This document shows positions 9,016 to 16,859 of a DNA stretch of 36,232 nt, in pieces. The position numbers and the translations under genes are program-made. This DNA comes from DAOOVD01 sp035369845 (GTDB lineage: Bacteria; Bacillota; Desulfotomaculia; Desulfotomaculales; Pelotomaculaceae), in assembly GCA_035369845.1 (NCBI GenBank), contig DAOOVD010000027.1:1-36232 (forward strand), read 5' to 3'. The notes under the pieces were generated by a model. The model saw only the letters and a program-made list of their open reading frames with translations, searched no databases and had not been told where the DNA came from. Each line of letters begins with the position of its first letter. Within the stretch, counting starts at the first letter, position 1.

Positions 9016-9993
9016 ATGAATGTTGCCATCATCGGCTGCGGCCTGATCGGCCGGAAAAGAGCCGCGGCGCTGGGCGGCCACCGCCTGGTTGCGGCCGTCG
9101 ACGTCTGCCAGGAAAAGGCGGCCGCCCTAGCCGAAAACCACCCCGGTGCCGTCTCCGGACGGCACTGGCGTGAGGCCGCAATCCGTCCGGATGTCGATAT
9201 CGTAATCGTGGCAACCACCAACAACTGGCTGGCGCCAATCACCTTGGCCGCGGTGGAGGCCGGCAAGCATGTGCTGGTTGAGAAGCCGGCGGCCCGCAAT
9301 GCCGGCGAACTGGAAGCGGTCATGGAGGCGTCCGTCCGTCAGCAAGCGCTGGTCAAGGTCGGCTTCAACCTCCGCTTTCACCCGGCGCTGCGCAAGGCCA
9401 GAGAAATCGTTGATTCGGGTGTTCTGGGGCCGTTGATGTTCGTCCGCGGCCGTTACGGGCACGGCGGCCGTCCCGGCTACGATCGGGAATGGCGGGCCGA
9501 CCCCGGTATCGCCGGCGGCGGCGAACTGCTGGACCAGGGAATCCACCTGATCGACCTTTCGCGCTGGTTTCTGGGCGAATTCGTCCAGGCGGAAGGGTTC
9601 ATCAATACCTATTACTGGAACATGCCCGTGGAAGACAACGCTTTCCTGCTGCTTAAAACCGATGCCGGACAGGCGGCTTGGCTTCATGTCTCCTGTACGG
9701 AGTGGAAAAACCTATTTTCTTTTGAAATATACGGAAAGCGTGGAAAGCTGCACGTCGAAGGCCTGGGCGGCAGCTACGGCACTGAAAGACTGGTTTTCTA
9801 CAAAATGCTCCCCTGCATGGGCCTGCCTGAAACCGTCGCCTGGGAATATTACCGTTCCGGCAGTTCCTGGCAGGAGGAATTCGACGAGTTCGCCAGGGCG
9901 ATTCAGGAAGGCCGCCAGCCTGACGGCAACCTGTACGACGCCAAAGCAGCTTTGGATATTATCGGCAAGATTTACGGGGAAAGTGAAAAATGA
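9016..9993 (+). CDS. Gfo/Idh/MocA-family oxidoreductase
   Basis: The protein is 325 residues with an AAGGGG site 9 bases before the ATG. It starts with the NAD(P)-binding motif VAIIGCGLIGRKRA. The family's EKP motif follows in HVLVEKPAARNAGEL. The C-terminal alpha/beta domain contains the GGGELLDQGIHLIDLSRW block, whose Asp and His match the usual active-site region. Such enzymes oxidise or reduce one hydroxyl of a sugar or nucleotide sugar. Its stop overlaps the heptose kinase start by 4 bases, so it is translated with the heptose genes and may modify a heptose or a partner sugar (inference). Confidence 0.85.
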   Translation: MNVAIIGCGLIGRKRAAALGGHRLVAAVDVCQEKAAALAENHPGAVSGRHWREAAIRPDVDIVIVATTNNWLAPITLAAVEAGKHVLVEKPAARNAGELEAVMEASVRQQALVKVGFNLRFHPALRKAREIVDSGVLGPLMFVRGRYGHGGRPGYDREWRADPGIAGGGELLDQGIHLIDLSRWFLGEFVQAEGFINTYYWNMPVEDNAFLLLKTDAGQAAWLHVSCTEWKNLFSFEIYGKRGKLHVEGLGGSYGTERLVFYKMLPCMGLPETVAWEYYRSGSSWQEEFDEFARAIQEGRQPDGNLYDAKAALDIIGKIYGESEK

Positions 9994-10973
9994 TCATTAC
10001 CAGAAGCCCGCTACGCATAACCCTGGGCGGCGGCGGCACAGACCTGCCGTCCTACTACCGCCGGCACACCGGATTCCTGATTGCGGCGGCCATTGACAAA
10101 TACGTCTATATCGCGCTGCACCGGACTTTCGTACCGGAGCTGATCATAAAATACTCAAAAATGGAACGGGTTAAAAGCCTCTCCGATGTGCAGCACCCGA
10201 TAATCCGCGAGTCGTTAAAAACGGCGGGAATCGACGGGCAATACCTGGAAATTGCCAGCATGGCTGATATTCCGGCAGGTACCGGCCTCGGCTCCTCAGG
10301 CAGTTTTACCACCGCCTTGCTAAAGGCGCTGTACACCCACAAAAAAACTCCGGTCTCTCCCCGGTACTTGGCCGAGCAGGCCTGTCACGTGGAGATCGAA
10401 CGGTTGGGCGAACCCGTGGGCAAACAGGATCAGTACATCTCAGCTTACGGCGGTATCACCTGCTTCTGCTTCCATCCCGATGAGCGGGTGGATGCCAGCC
10501 CGCTGTCGATTTCCAGCGATACACTGCACAATCTGGAGGACAATCTGCTGCTCTTCTTTACGGGATATTCCCGCAGCGCCTCATCCATCCTGAAAGAGCA
10601 GGACGACAGGAGCCAACAGAGCGACCGGGAAATGATCGAAAACCTGCATTTTATAAAGGAGTTGGGCTTCTGTGTCCGGCACGCCCTGGAAACAGGAAAC
10701 TTGAAGGAATTCGCAGCCATAATGAATGTCCACTGGGAATACAAAAAACAGCGCTCCAAAGCGATGAGCAATACGAAAATCGATCATTGCCACAAACTTG
10801 CCATGGATAACGGGGCTCTGGGAGGCAAACTGATCGGGGCGGGCGGCGGCGGCTTTTTGTTGTTCTACGCTGAGGAAAAGGCCCGTTTGCGCAGGGTCAT
10901 GGCCGACGCCGGCCTGCAGGAAGTAAGGTTTCGCTTCGATTTTGAAGGCACCAGGGTGGTGGTGCAGTCATGA
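9990..10973 (+). CDS. hddA: D-glycero-alpha-D-manno-heptose 7-phosphate kinase (GHMP family)
   Basis: The protein is 327 residues and starts at the ATG of an ATGA overlap with the previous gene. It has the three GHMP kinase signatures: the N-terminal RSPLRITLGGGGTDLPSYY, the ATP loop PAGTGLGSSGSFTTALLKAL, and the C-terminal LIGAGGGGFLLFY. The opening block is characteristic of HddA and its close relatives. In the established GDP-heptose pathway it phosphorylates C1 of D-glycero-D-manno-heptose 7-phosphate to give the alpha-1,7-bisphosphate. The next genes supply the guanylyltransferase, isomerase and phosphatase of the same pathway, which strongly supports this assignment over fucokinase-like alternatives. 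Confidence 0.88.
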   Translation: MIITRSPLRITLGGGGTDLPSYYRRHTGFLIAAAIDKYVYIALHRTFVPELIIKYSKMERVKSLSDVQHPIIRESLKTAGIDGQYLEIASMADIPAGTGLGSSGSFTTALLKALYTHKKTPVSPRYLAEQACHVEIERLGEPVGKQDQYISAYGGITCFCFHPDERVDASPLSISSDTLHNLEDNLLLFFTGYSRSASSILKEQDDRSQQSDREMIENLHFIKELGFCVRHALETGNLKEFAAIMNVHWEYKKQRSKAMSNTKIDHCHKLAMDNGALGGKLIGAGGGGFLLFYAEEKARLRRVMADAGLQEVRFRFDFEGTRVVVQS

Positions 10974-11680
10974 TGCCTCCGATTGCCATTCTGGCCGGCG
11001 GCCTGGCCACCCGCCTCCTCCCGGAAACCGGAACCGTGCCCAAGGCCCTCCTGGAAGTGGCTGGACGTCCCTTTATCCACCACCAACTGAAGCTTTTAAA
11101 GAGAAAAGGCTTTACGCAAGCTGTCATCTGCGCCGGCCACCTGGGGGAGCAAATCCGGGAGTCCGTGCAAAAGGTAAACGGAATGGGGTTGAAAATAATC
11201 TACTCCTTTGACGGGGAATCCCTGCTGGGCACCGGGGGCGCCCTGCTCAAGGCAGCGCCCCTGCTGGGAGATGTCTTCATGGTCACTTACGGCGACACTT
11301 ACCTGGACACCGATTACGGCGCCGTCCTGCAAGCCTTCCGCGAACAAAACCAGCCCGGACTGATAACCGTCCTGAAAAACGAAAACCGCTGGGGAAAAAG
11401 CAATGTCCTTTTTGCCGGGGGCCGGATCATCAAATACGACAAAAGGGACCCCACCGCGGACATGAAACACATCGACTACGGACTGGCCGTCTTAAAAAGC
11501 AGGGCGCTGGCCGGCATCCCCGCCGGCGAATTCTACGATCTTTCCGATCTGTACGCCCGCCTGGCCGACCGGGGCAGTCTGGCGGGTTACGAAGTAAAAC
11601 AGCGCTTTTATGAAATAGGTTCGCGGGAAGGGCTGCGTGAGACCCGCCAATATTTTGAAAAACTCGAAGGGGTACTTTAA
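10970..11680 (+). CDS. hddC: D-glycero-alpha-D-manno-heptose 1-phosphate guanylyltransferase-like nucleotidyltransferase
   Basis: The protein is 236 residues; ATG 10970 overlaps the hddA stop (an adjacent ATG at 10973 is an alternative). The N-terminal nucleotide-binding signature is AILAGGLATRLLPETG with PKALLEVAGRPFI, the variant seen in HddC-like sugar nucleotidyltransferases, and the metal-binding Asp lies in VTYGDTYLDTD. It should join GMP from GTP to heptose 1-phosphate, giving GDP-D-glycero-alpha-D-manno-heptose. Sequence alone would not rule out another hexose-1-phosphate; the position between hddA and gmhA decides the call. Confidence 0.85.
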   Translation: MMPPIAILAGGLATRLLPETGTVPKALLEVAGRPFIHHQLKLLKRKGFTQAVICAGHLGEQIRESVQKVNGMGLKIIYSFDGESLLGTGGALLKAAPLLGDVFMVTYGDTYLDTDYGAVLQAFREQNQPGLITVLKNENRWGKSNVLFAGGRIIKYDKRDPTADMKHIDYGLAVLKSRALAGIPAGEFYDLSDLYARLADRGSLAGYEVKQRFYEIGSREGLRETRQYFEKLEGVL

Positions 11681-11682
11681 AA

Positions 11683-12255
11683 ATGAGCAAGGTCAGGGAA
11701 TACATCGACAAATATCTGGAAGAAACCGCGCAAATTGTGCAGGCAATAGACCGCAGCGCTATTGAGAAGGCCATCGATATTTTATGGAAGTTGCGCCGTA
11801 AAAACGGCTGCCTGTACATACTCGGAGTCGGCGGCGGCGCGGGCAACGCCTCACATGCCGTCAACGATTTTCGAAAAATTGCCGGAATAAAAGCCTGCGC
11901 ACCCACCGACAACGTCTCCGAACTTACCGCGTGGACCAACGACACAAGCTGGGAGGCGTTTTTCGAGAACTGGCTGAAAACAACTCAACTGCAGCCTGAA
12001 GACTGTCTCCTGATTTTTTCAGTCGGAGGCGGAACCGTCCACACCTCCTATAATCTGGTCAAGGCTATGGAATACGCCAAAAAAATAGGGGCCGCAATTA
12101 TTTCGGTGGTTTCCAGAGACGGGGGCCGTGCCGGAAAACTCTCCGACGCCTGCGTCCACATTCCCGTTGTGTGCGGAGACAGGATCACTCCCCACTGCGA
12201 AGAGTGGCAGGCCGTAGTCTGGCACCTGATGGCCAACGCCCTGGCCTCATCCTGA
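11683..12255 (+). CDS. gmhA: Sedoheptulose 7-phosphate isomerase (SIS domain)
   Basis: The protein is 190 residues, starting 2 bases after the hddC stop. It is a single SIS-domain protein: an N-terminal helix, then the phosphosugar-binding loop YILGVGGGAGNASHAVNDF, then LLIFSVGGGTVHTSYNL, and a conserved C-terminal CEEWQAVVWHLM helix. GmhA proteins are about 190-200 residues and tetrameric. The reaction converts sedoheptulose 7-phosphate to D-glycero-D-manno-heptose 7-phosphate, the first committed step of the pathway, in the cytoplasm. After it comes a 294-base gap before gmhB. Confidence 0.86.
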   Translation: MSKVREYIDKYLEETAQIVQAIDRSAIEKAIDILWKLRRKNGCLYILGVGGGAGNASHAVNDFRKIAGIKACAPTDNVSELTAWTNDTSWEAFFENWLKTTQLQPEDCLLIFSVGGGTVHTSYNLVKAMEYAKKIGAAIISVVSRDGGRAGKLSDACVHIPVVCGDRITPHCEEWQAVVWHLMANALASS

Positions 12256-12352
12256 AGCCCCTGGTTCACCCGGCACGCAGCGTATGAGCGGGCGTTTTAA
12301 CCTCAATTCACTTTGCAAATTGACACAGGTCGGAACGGCGCCTTCGCAAGCA

Positions 12353-12513
12353 GCGAACGGTATTGAGCAGCGCCGCAGCATGCGGTCCGTGCCGCCGACG
12401 CGAAGCACCGGAGGTGAGCGGTGACGGTGCGCTGCCATAAAAAGCAAGGCACAAAAGAGGCGCTTTCGTCCGGGCCCGCTGACAACTGTCCGAAGCCATG
12501 AGGCTGACGGAAG
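12353..12513 (+). repeat. Degenerate non-coding repeat, copy A (gap between gmhA and gmhB)
   Basis: The 12256-12549 gap has no credible gene. It shares two blocks, in the same order, with the 385-base gap at 15084-15468. The first block is 12353-12375, matching 15185-15207 at 20 of 23 bases (GCGAACG, ATTG and GCAGCGCCG in common). The second is 12496-12513, matching 15276-15293 at 15 of 18. In this copy GCAGCGC (12367-12373) can pair with GCGCTGC (12429-12435), and GCACCG (12405-12410) with CGGTGC (12425-12430). It could be a structured leader of gmhB or a decayed repeat element. The strand is not known. Confidence 0.5.
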
Positions 12514-12549
12514 GCGGTATTTAGAAAACGCAGCGAGGTGGAAACACCA

Positions 12550-13161
12550 GTGAAAAAAGCCGTGTTCCTGGACCGTGACGGAGTAATAAACCGGCTGGTG
12601 TTCAATCCGGCCAGCGGTCGGTACGAATCGCCGCACACTGCCGCCGAACTGGAGGTGCATCCGTTTGCGGCAGAATCGTTGAGAAAACTGAGAGACGCCG
12701 GTTACCTGCTTTTCCTGGTGTCAAATCAGCCCAGTTACGCCAAGGGCAAAACCTCTCTGGAGAACATTATGGCCGTTCACCATAAGCTGGACCGTCAATT
12801 AAAAACAAACGGCGTCAGGTTTGCCGCGTATTACTACTGCTTTCATCATCCGGACGGCGTCCTGCCCCGCTATGCCCGCCTGTGCCGCTGCCGCAAGCCC
12901 AGTCCCTTCTTTCTCAGGACCGCTGAAAGAAAACACCGGCTGAATATGGCGGTGTCCTGGATGGTCGGCGATCAGGACTCCGACATCCTCTGCGGACAGG
13001 AAGCCGGAGTCAGGACAATCCTGATCGCCGAAGAACTATCCGCCGGAAAAAGAGGAGGCAGTTCCCCGGACCATATTGCCCTGAACCTGCAAGAAGCCGC
13101 CCGGATAATTCTTGATTTCGGCAGCATTCCTCCCGGCGGAACTGTTCCTCATAGCATTTAA
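12550..13161 (+). CDS. gmhB: D-glycero-D-manno-heptose 1,7-bisphosphate 7-phosphatase
   Basis: The protein is 203 residues from GTG 12550, which sits 10 bases after GAGGTGG (12533-12539); an in-frame ATG at 12538 overlaps that site and is less likely. It opens with the HAD signature VFLDRDGVINRL (nucleophile Asp and acid Asp). VSNQPS and the CRKPSPF lysine block follow, then the GDQDSDI motif. The GmhB zinc site is complete: CFH followed after 13 residues by CRC. It removes the C7 phosphate so that HddC can activate the sugar. With hddA, hddC and gmhA it completes the GDP-heptose pathway. Confidence 0.87.
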   Translation: MKKAVFLDRDGVINRLVFNPASGRYESPHTAAELEVHPFAAESLRKLRDAGYLLFLVSNQPSYAKGKTSLENIMAVHHKLDRQLKTNGVRFAAYYYCFHHPDGVLPRYARLCRCRKPSPFFLRTAERKHRLNMAVSWMVGDQDSDILCGQEAGVRTILIAEELSAGKRGGSSPDHIALNLQEAARIILDFGSIPPGGTVPHSI

Positions 13162-13195
13162 CTATTGCCGAACCGCAAGAAAAAGGTGGAGAAAA

Positions 13196-13918
13196 ATGAA
13201 AGCCGTCAAAAACCTGAGAATCAAACTCTTCGCCGACGGGGCGAACATCGCGGAAATGAGAAAGGCCTACCGGGAAGGAATCGTCAAGGGTTTTACCACC
13301 AACCCAACCCTTATGAAAAAAAACGGCGTGACCGATTACCAGGCCTTTGCGAGGACGGTTCTTTCTGAAATAACCGACCTGCCCGTATCGTTCGAAGTAT
13401 TTTCCGACGAGTTTGCAGAGATGGAACGGGAAGCACGTATCATTTCCGGCTGGGGTCCCAACGTATATGTGAAAATACCCGTAACCAACACCAGGGGGGA
13501 GTCTTCCGCCCCGTTAATCAGAAAACTTGCGTCAGACGGCCTGGCCCTCAACGTCACCGCCGTTCTAACCCTGGAGCAGGTTGAAACCGTCGCCGGCGCC
13601 CTGCCTCCCGGAGCGAAAAGCATAGTTTCGGTGTTTGCCGGCAGAATAGCCGACACCGGCCGAGATCCCGTACCCTACATGAGCGAAGCCGCCCGCATCC
13701 TCAAATCCCTTCCCGGCGCCGAGTTGCTCTGGGCCAGTTCCCGGGAAATTCTCAACATACTCCAGGCTGAACAGTGCGGCTGCCACATCATCACGGTGAC
13801 AAGCGACATATTGAAAAAAATGTCCATGCTGGGGAAGGACCTGACCGCCCTGTCTCTGGACACGGTAAGGATGTTTTACAGTGACGCCCGGTCGGCGGGC
13901 TATTCGCTTCCGGTCTGA
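13196..13918 (+). CDS. Transaldolase (TalC/fructose-6-phosphate-aldolase type)
   Basis: The protein is 240 residues from ATG 13196 behind AAAAGGTGGAG; longer in-frame starts overlap the end of gmhB. Family marks are the N-terminal LFADGANIAEM and GFTTNPTLMKK, the Schiff-base lysine in VYVKIPVTN, the SVFAGRIADTG segment and a C-terminal LWASSREILNI block. Transaldolases move a three-carbon unit between sugar phosphates and can form sedoheptulose 7-phosphate. That is the substrate of GmhA three genes upstream, so a dedicated precursor supply is the simplest reading (inference). A 10-bp direct repeat, ATTGCCGAAC, lies just before (13164-13173) and after (13936-13945) the gene. Confidence 0.86.
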   Translation: MKAVKNLRIKLFADGANIAEMRKAYREGIVKGFTTNPTLMKKNGVTDYQAFARTVLSEITDLPVSFEVFSDEFAEMEREARIISGWGPNVYVKIPVTNTRGESSAPLIRKLASDGLALNVTAVLTLEQVETVAGALPPGAKSIVSVFAGRIADTGRDPVPYMSEAARILKSLPGAELLWASSREILNILQAEQCGCHIITVTSDILKKMSMLGKDLTALSLDTVRMFYSDARSAGYSLPV

Positions 13919-14069
13919 TAATCCCAATATAAGGCATTGCCGAACAGTAACTTTTTGCAAAACAGCGAAATAGAATATCAGGTAAATGAGACTCCGCCAT
14001 TCTTTAAAACGACAAGGGGTGAATTGCCGGACAAAAACCCGGCGAAAAACCCCGGAGAGAGGAAGGGAA

Positions 14070-15083
14070 ATGAACAGGAAAAAACTGACGATAATAACCT
14101 GTCTTATGGCCGCGTTCTTTATTATTGCCGCCGCCATGATCATATTGTCGGGGTGCAACCGCGTCTACCGCGCTTCAAAAGCGACCGCCGTAAAACCAAA
14201 GCAGAAGGGGCCGGCCGAACTGGCCGCCGAAAAGATATCGGAATACAGCCGCCCGGACGCCGTGATCAGCGTCTACGATTTAAACAACATACTCAACGAC
14301 GCCAATACGGTCATTCTTGACACCCGCGGCAGGAGCTACCAGGTATTTGCGGCCTCATACCCTGCCGGGCACATACCGGGGGCCGTCCCCATCCTGCATT
14401 CCGAATATACGCACCCCGCTTTCCACGAACGAATATCGACACCTCCGTTGATTCAAAAAGTCCTGGGAGACAAAGGAATCAACAACCAGAAGAGAATCGT
14501 CATCTACGGCAACGACGGCCTGCAGGCGCGCGTTTACTGGATGCTGAAAATGTACGGCTGCGACAACCCGGTACAGCTTCTTGACGGCGGGATTGAGATG
14601 TGGAAAACAGCCGGCTTCCAGACCACCGGCCAGTTGCCCCCCGTCACGCCGGCCCAGTTCTCGTTCAACCCGGCCAAGGGAGACGCTAATATATATACAA
14701 ACCTGGAGGAAGTCGTCGATTCCATTCTCAACTACAACCCCAACACCATCATCGTGGACGCCCGCACCGGCAACGAGTACCTGAGCGGGCACATTCCATG
14801 CAGCGTCAACATCGGTACAAGCGACATCCTTAACGGGGACACCACCTTCAAGCCCATGCAGGAACTGGCTGCCGTTTTTGCCAGAAAAGGGGTGACTCCG
14901 GATAAAAAAGTGCTGGTTTATTCCAACAACGGGGTGCGCTCTTCCCTGGTATGGTACGTGCTGCATGAACTGCTGGCCTTTCCGAACGTAAAGAACTACG
15001 ACGGCGGTTTCTATGAGTGGGTGGAAAGAGAGCTGGTCATTGAATACGGCGAACAGAAGCTCCAAGTCAGCCCGGTACAGTAG
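14070..15083 (+). CDS. Lipoprotein with two rhodanese-like domains lacking the catalytic Cys
   Basis: The protein is 337 residues from ATG 14070 with a GGAAGGG site; an in-frame ATG at 13986 would only add a non-signal extension. It begins with MNRKKL, a hydrophobic stretch and a lipobox (ILSGC), so it should be lipid-anchored outside the cell. Two rhodanese domains follow, each with the opening VILDTRG.. or IIVDARTGN and the GHIPGA / GHIPCS segment and a closing LDGG or YDGG block. At the active-site loops the Cys is absent: IYGNDG (Gly147) and VYSNNG (Ser285). Sulfur transfer by the usual persulfide is therefore unlikely and a binding or scaffold role is more probable. Why it lies between heptose and O-acetylation genes is unknown. 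Confidence 0.83.
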   Translation: MNRKKLTIITCLMAAFFIIAAAMIILSGCNRVYRASKATAVKPKQKGPAELAAEKISEYSRPDAVISVYDLNNILNDANTVILDTRGRSYQVFAASYPAGHIPGAVPILHSEYTHPAFHERISTPPLIQKVLGDKGINNQKRIVIYGNDGLQARVYWMLKMYGCDNPVQLLDGGIEMWKTAGFQTTGQLPPVTPAQFSFNPAKGDANIYTNLEEVVDSILNYNPNTIIVDARTGNEYLSGHIPCSVNIGTSDILNGDTTFKPMQELAAVFARKGVTPDKKVLVYSNNGVRSSLVWYVLHELLAFPNVKNYDGGFYEWVERELVIEYGEQKLQVSPVQ

Positions 15084-15184
15084 AACAAACAGGGGATGCG
15101 GCACCGCCTTTTTGCGGACCGTTTCAAAGGGTACATTCCCGCACACTCTGCCACCAGAACATACGAACAGCGCCCCTGCCGGCG

Positions 15185-15293
15185 GCGAACGACATTGCGC
15201 AGCGCCGAAAGCAACATTTTCGCGCAGCGAAGCTGCGAAAACGGTGGTGTGGATACTGCGGAAAATTTCCTGAAACCTTGAGGTTGAAGGAAG
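15185..15293 (+). repeat. Degenerate non-coding repeat, copy B (upstream of the MBOAT gene)
   Basis: Two blocks match copy A in the same order: 15185-15207 (20 of 23 bases) and 15276-15293 (15 of 18). The spacing between blocks is 91 bases here against 143 in copy A, so the middle is not conserved in length. CGCAGC in the first block (15198-15203) could also pair with GCTGCG (15232-15237), in competition with the local hairpin at 15217-15241. Strand and function are unknown. Confidence 0.5.
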
Positions 15294-15330
15294 CGAGCGA
15301 CATTGCCCGGCACTCAGTGAAAACACCTTG

Positions 15331-15452
15331 GTTTCCGTCCGGCAATACCGGGGAGCGCATTGCTTTTCGGCAAGGCATCATTAAACCTGGGCGCCGGGCT
15401 GGTGAACCGGGCGAAGTGAAGAAACGGTATCGGATTTAGTATTGCCGGAAAC
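15331..15452 (+). repeat. Interrupted 14-bp inverted repeat enclosing 90 bases
   Basis: The left arm is GTTTCC (15331-15336), four unpaired bases, then GGCAATAC (15341-15348). The right arm is GTATTGCC (15439-15446) directly followed by GGAAAC (15447-15452). All 14 arm bases are complementary. The right arm ends 17 bases before the ATG of the MBOAT gene, so if transcribed the fold would sit next to its ribosome-binding region. It could also be the terminal repeat of a small decayed element. No T-run follows, so it is not an intrinsic terminator. Confidence 0.5.
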
Positions 15453-15468
15453 TTGAGAGGCTCGCAAA

Positions 15469-16845
15469 ATGCTTTTCAATAGCTTTGAATTTATCTTCGT
15501 TTTTTTGCCTTTAACCCTTTTTACTTTTTACTTCTGCCTCTACAAAGGCTGCCACCGCCAGGCGATTGCGTGCTTAGCCTTGCTGTCGCTCTTCTTTTAC
15601 AGCTTCTGGAACTGTAAATACGCAGCCCTGATACTGTTGAGCATATCAGTCAACTACCTGGCCGGCTGTGCGTTGAGCGCCACGGGGAGCAGGAAAATAC
15701 TGGCCGCAGGGATCGCCTTCAACTTGTCGCTGCTGGCCTGTTACAAATACAGCAACTTTTTCATCGACAGCGTGAACATGTTTTTCGGTTTGAGCATAAG
15801 TTCGTTGAATATTGTCCTGCCCCTGGCCATCTCTTTTTTTACCTTCACCCAGACGGCCTACATAGTCGACATTTATAGGAACAGGACGGCAAGGTACCCT
15901 TTTCTTGACTACTGCCTGTTCGTATTGTTTTTCCCCCACCTGATTGCCGGGCCGATCGTCTACCACCGGGAATTGATACCGCAGTTTTCGGACAAAAAGA
16001 CATTCCGGGTCGACTACCGGAACATAGCCACCGGTATCCTGCTTTTCTTCATCGGACTGTGCAAGAAAGTAATTGTCGCTGATTACTTTTCCCCCCATGT
16101 TTCCGCGGTCTTTGATCTGGCCGTGCGCCCCACCTTCTTTGATGCCTGGGCCGGCGTACTGGCTTTTTCCATGCAGATTTACTTTGACTTTTCCGGTTAT
16201 ACCGACATGGCCCTGGGACTGGCCCTGATGTTCAACATCATAATGCCGCGGAATTTCAATTCACCCTACCAGGCCGACAGCATCATCGATTTCTGGCACA
16301 GGTGGCACATGACCCTGTCAAGATTTTTGAGAGATTACCTCTATATTCCCCTGGGGGGAAACCGGCTGGGCAAGCCGAGGAAATATGTGAACCTTATGGT
16401 CACAATGCTTCTGGGCGGCCTCTGGCACGGCGCGGGCTGGACCTTTGTAATCTGGGGCGGCCTGCACGGGCTTTACCTGTGCCTCAATCACGCTTTCAGG
16501 GACAAAAAAATCAAGGTTCACCCGCTTCTGGGAAGAGCGATCACCTTTATATGCGTTACCGTGGCCTGGTTGTTTTTTCGGGCCGGGGATCTGAAAAACG
16601 CATTCGGTGTTCTGTCCGGCTGCCTCGGTTTAAACGGGATTGATCCGCATCCCCGATACGCCGCCAAGACCGAAGTCCTGGCCATCTTCCTGGCCCTTGC
16701 CGCCGTCAGCTTGCTGCCCGGGTCCGTGGACCTGGCGGAAAAAATCAAACCGCAGGCAAGATGGCTGGCTTTCACCGTCCTGCTGGCCCTGGTTTCCCTG
16801 ACCATGATAGACAATCCCAGCGAGTTCTTATACTTCCGGTTTTAA
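15469..16845 (+). CDS. MBOAT-family membrane O-acyltransferase (AlgI/DltB-like)
   Basis: The protein is 458 residues with about ten membrane segments. It starts MLFNSFEFIFVFLPL, the usual opening of AlgI-type proteins. The conserved regions are DFSGYTDMALGLALMF, FWHRWHMTLSRFLRDYLYI and LLGGLWHGAGWTF, the last with the membrane histidine thought to be catalytic. MBOAT proteins of this group pass acetyl groups across the membrane to a partner SGNH protein, which acetylates the exported polysaccharide. The next gene, starting 14 bases downstream, encodes such a partner. Confidence 0.9.
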   Translation: MLFNSFEFIFVFLPLTLFTFYFCLYKGCHRQAIACLALLSLFFYSFWNCKYAALILLSISVNYLAGCALSATGSRKILAAGIAFNLSLLACYKYSNFFIDSVNMFFGLSISSLNIVLPLAISFFTFTQTAYIVDIYRNRTARYPFLDYCLFVLFFPHLIAGPIVYHRELIPQFSDKKTFRVDYRNIATGILLFFIGLCKKVIVADYFSPHVSAVFDLAVRPTFFDAWAGVLAFSMQIYFDFSGYTDMALGLALMFNIIMPRNFNSPYQADSIIDFWHRWHMTLSRFLRDYLYIPLGGNRLGKPRKYVNLMVTMLLGGLWHGAGWTFVIWGGLHGLYLCLNHAFRDKKIKVHPLLGRAITFICVTVAWLFFRAGDLKNAFGVLSGCLGLNGIDPHPRYAAKTEVLAIFLALAAVSLLPGSVDLAEKIKPQARWLAFTVLLALVSLTMIDNPSEFLYFRF

Positions 16846-16859
16846 AGGGAGGTGGGGAA

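Larger units (their letters stand above)
15084..15468 (+). other. 385-base gene-free gap
   Basis: No open frame here resembles a protein on either strand. It holds repeat copy B (15185-15293), a hairpin at 15217-15241 (CGCAGC / GCTGCG around GAA, with TTTT and AAAA flanks that pair if two bases bulge), and a long inverted repeat at 15331-15452. GACATTGC occurs twice (15191-15198 and about 15299-15306). It ends at the ribosome-binding region of the MBOAT gene, so much of it could be a transcribed leader. No consensus promoter or T-run terminator was found. Confidence 0.6.

Noticed and set aside
12320..12325. Perfect TTGACA in the gap before gmhB as a promoter -35 box
   Set aside because: Nothing resembling TATAAT lies 16-18 bases downstream (TTCGCA region).
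14355..15326. 323-codon open frame on the minus strand over the rhodanese lipoprotein gene
   Set aside because: The plus strand carries a signal peptide, lipobox and two recognisable domains; the minus frame has no family features and is a GC-rich shadow.
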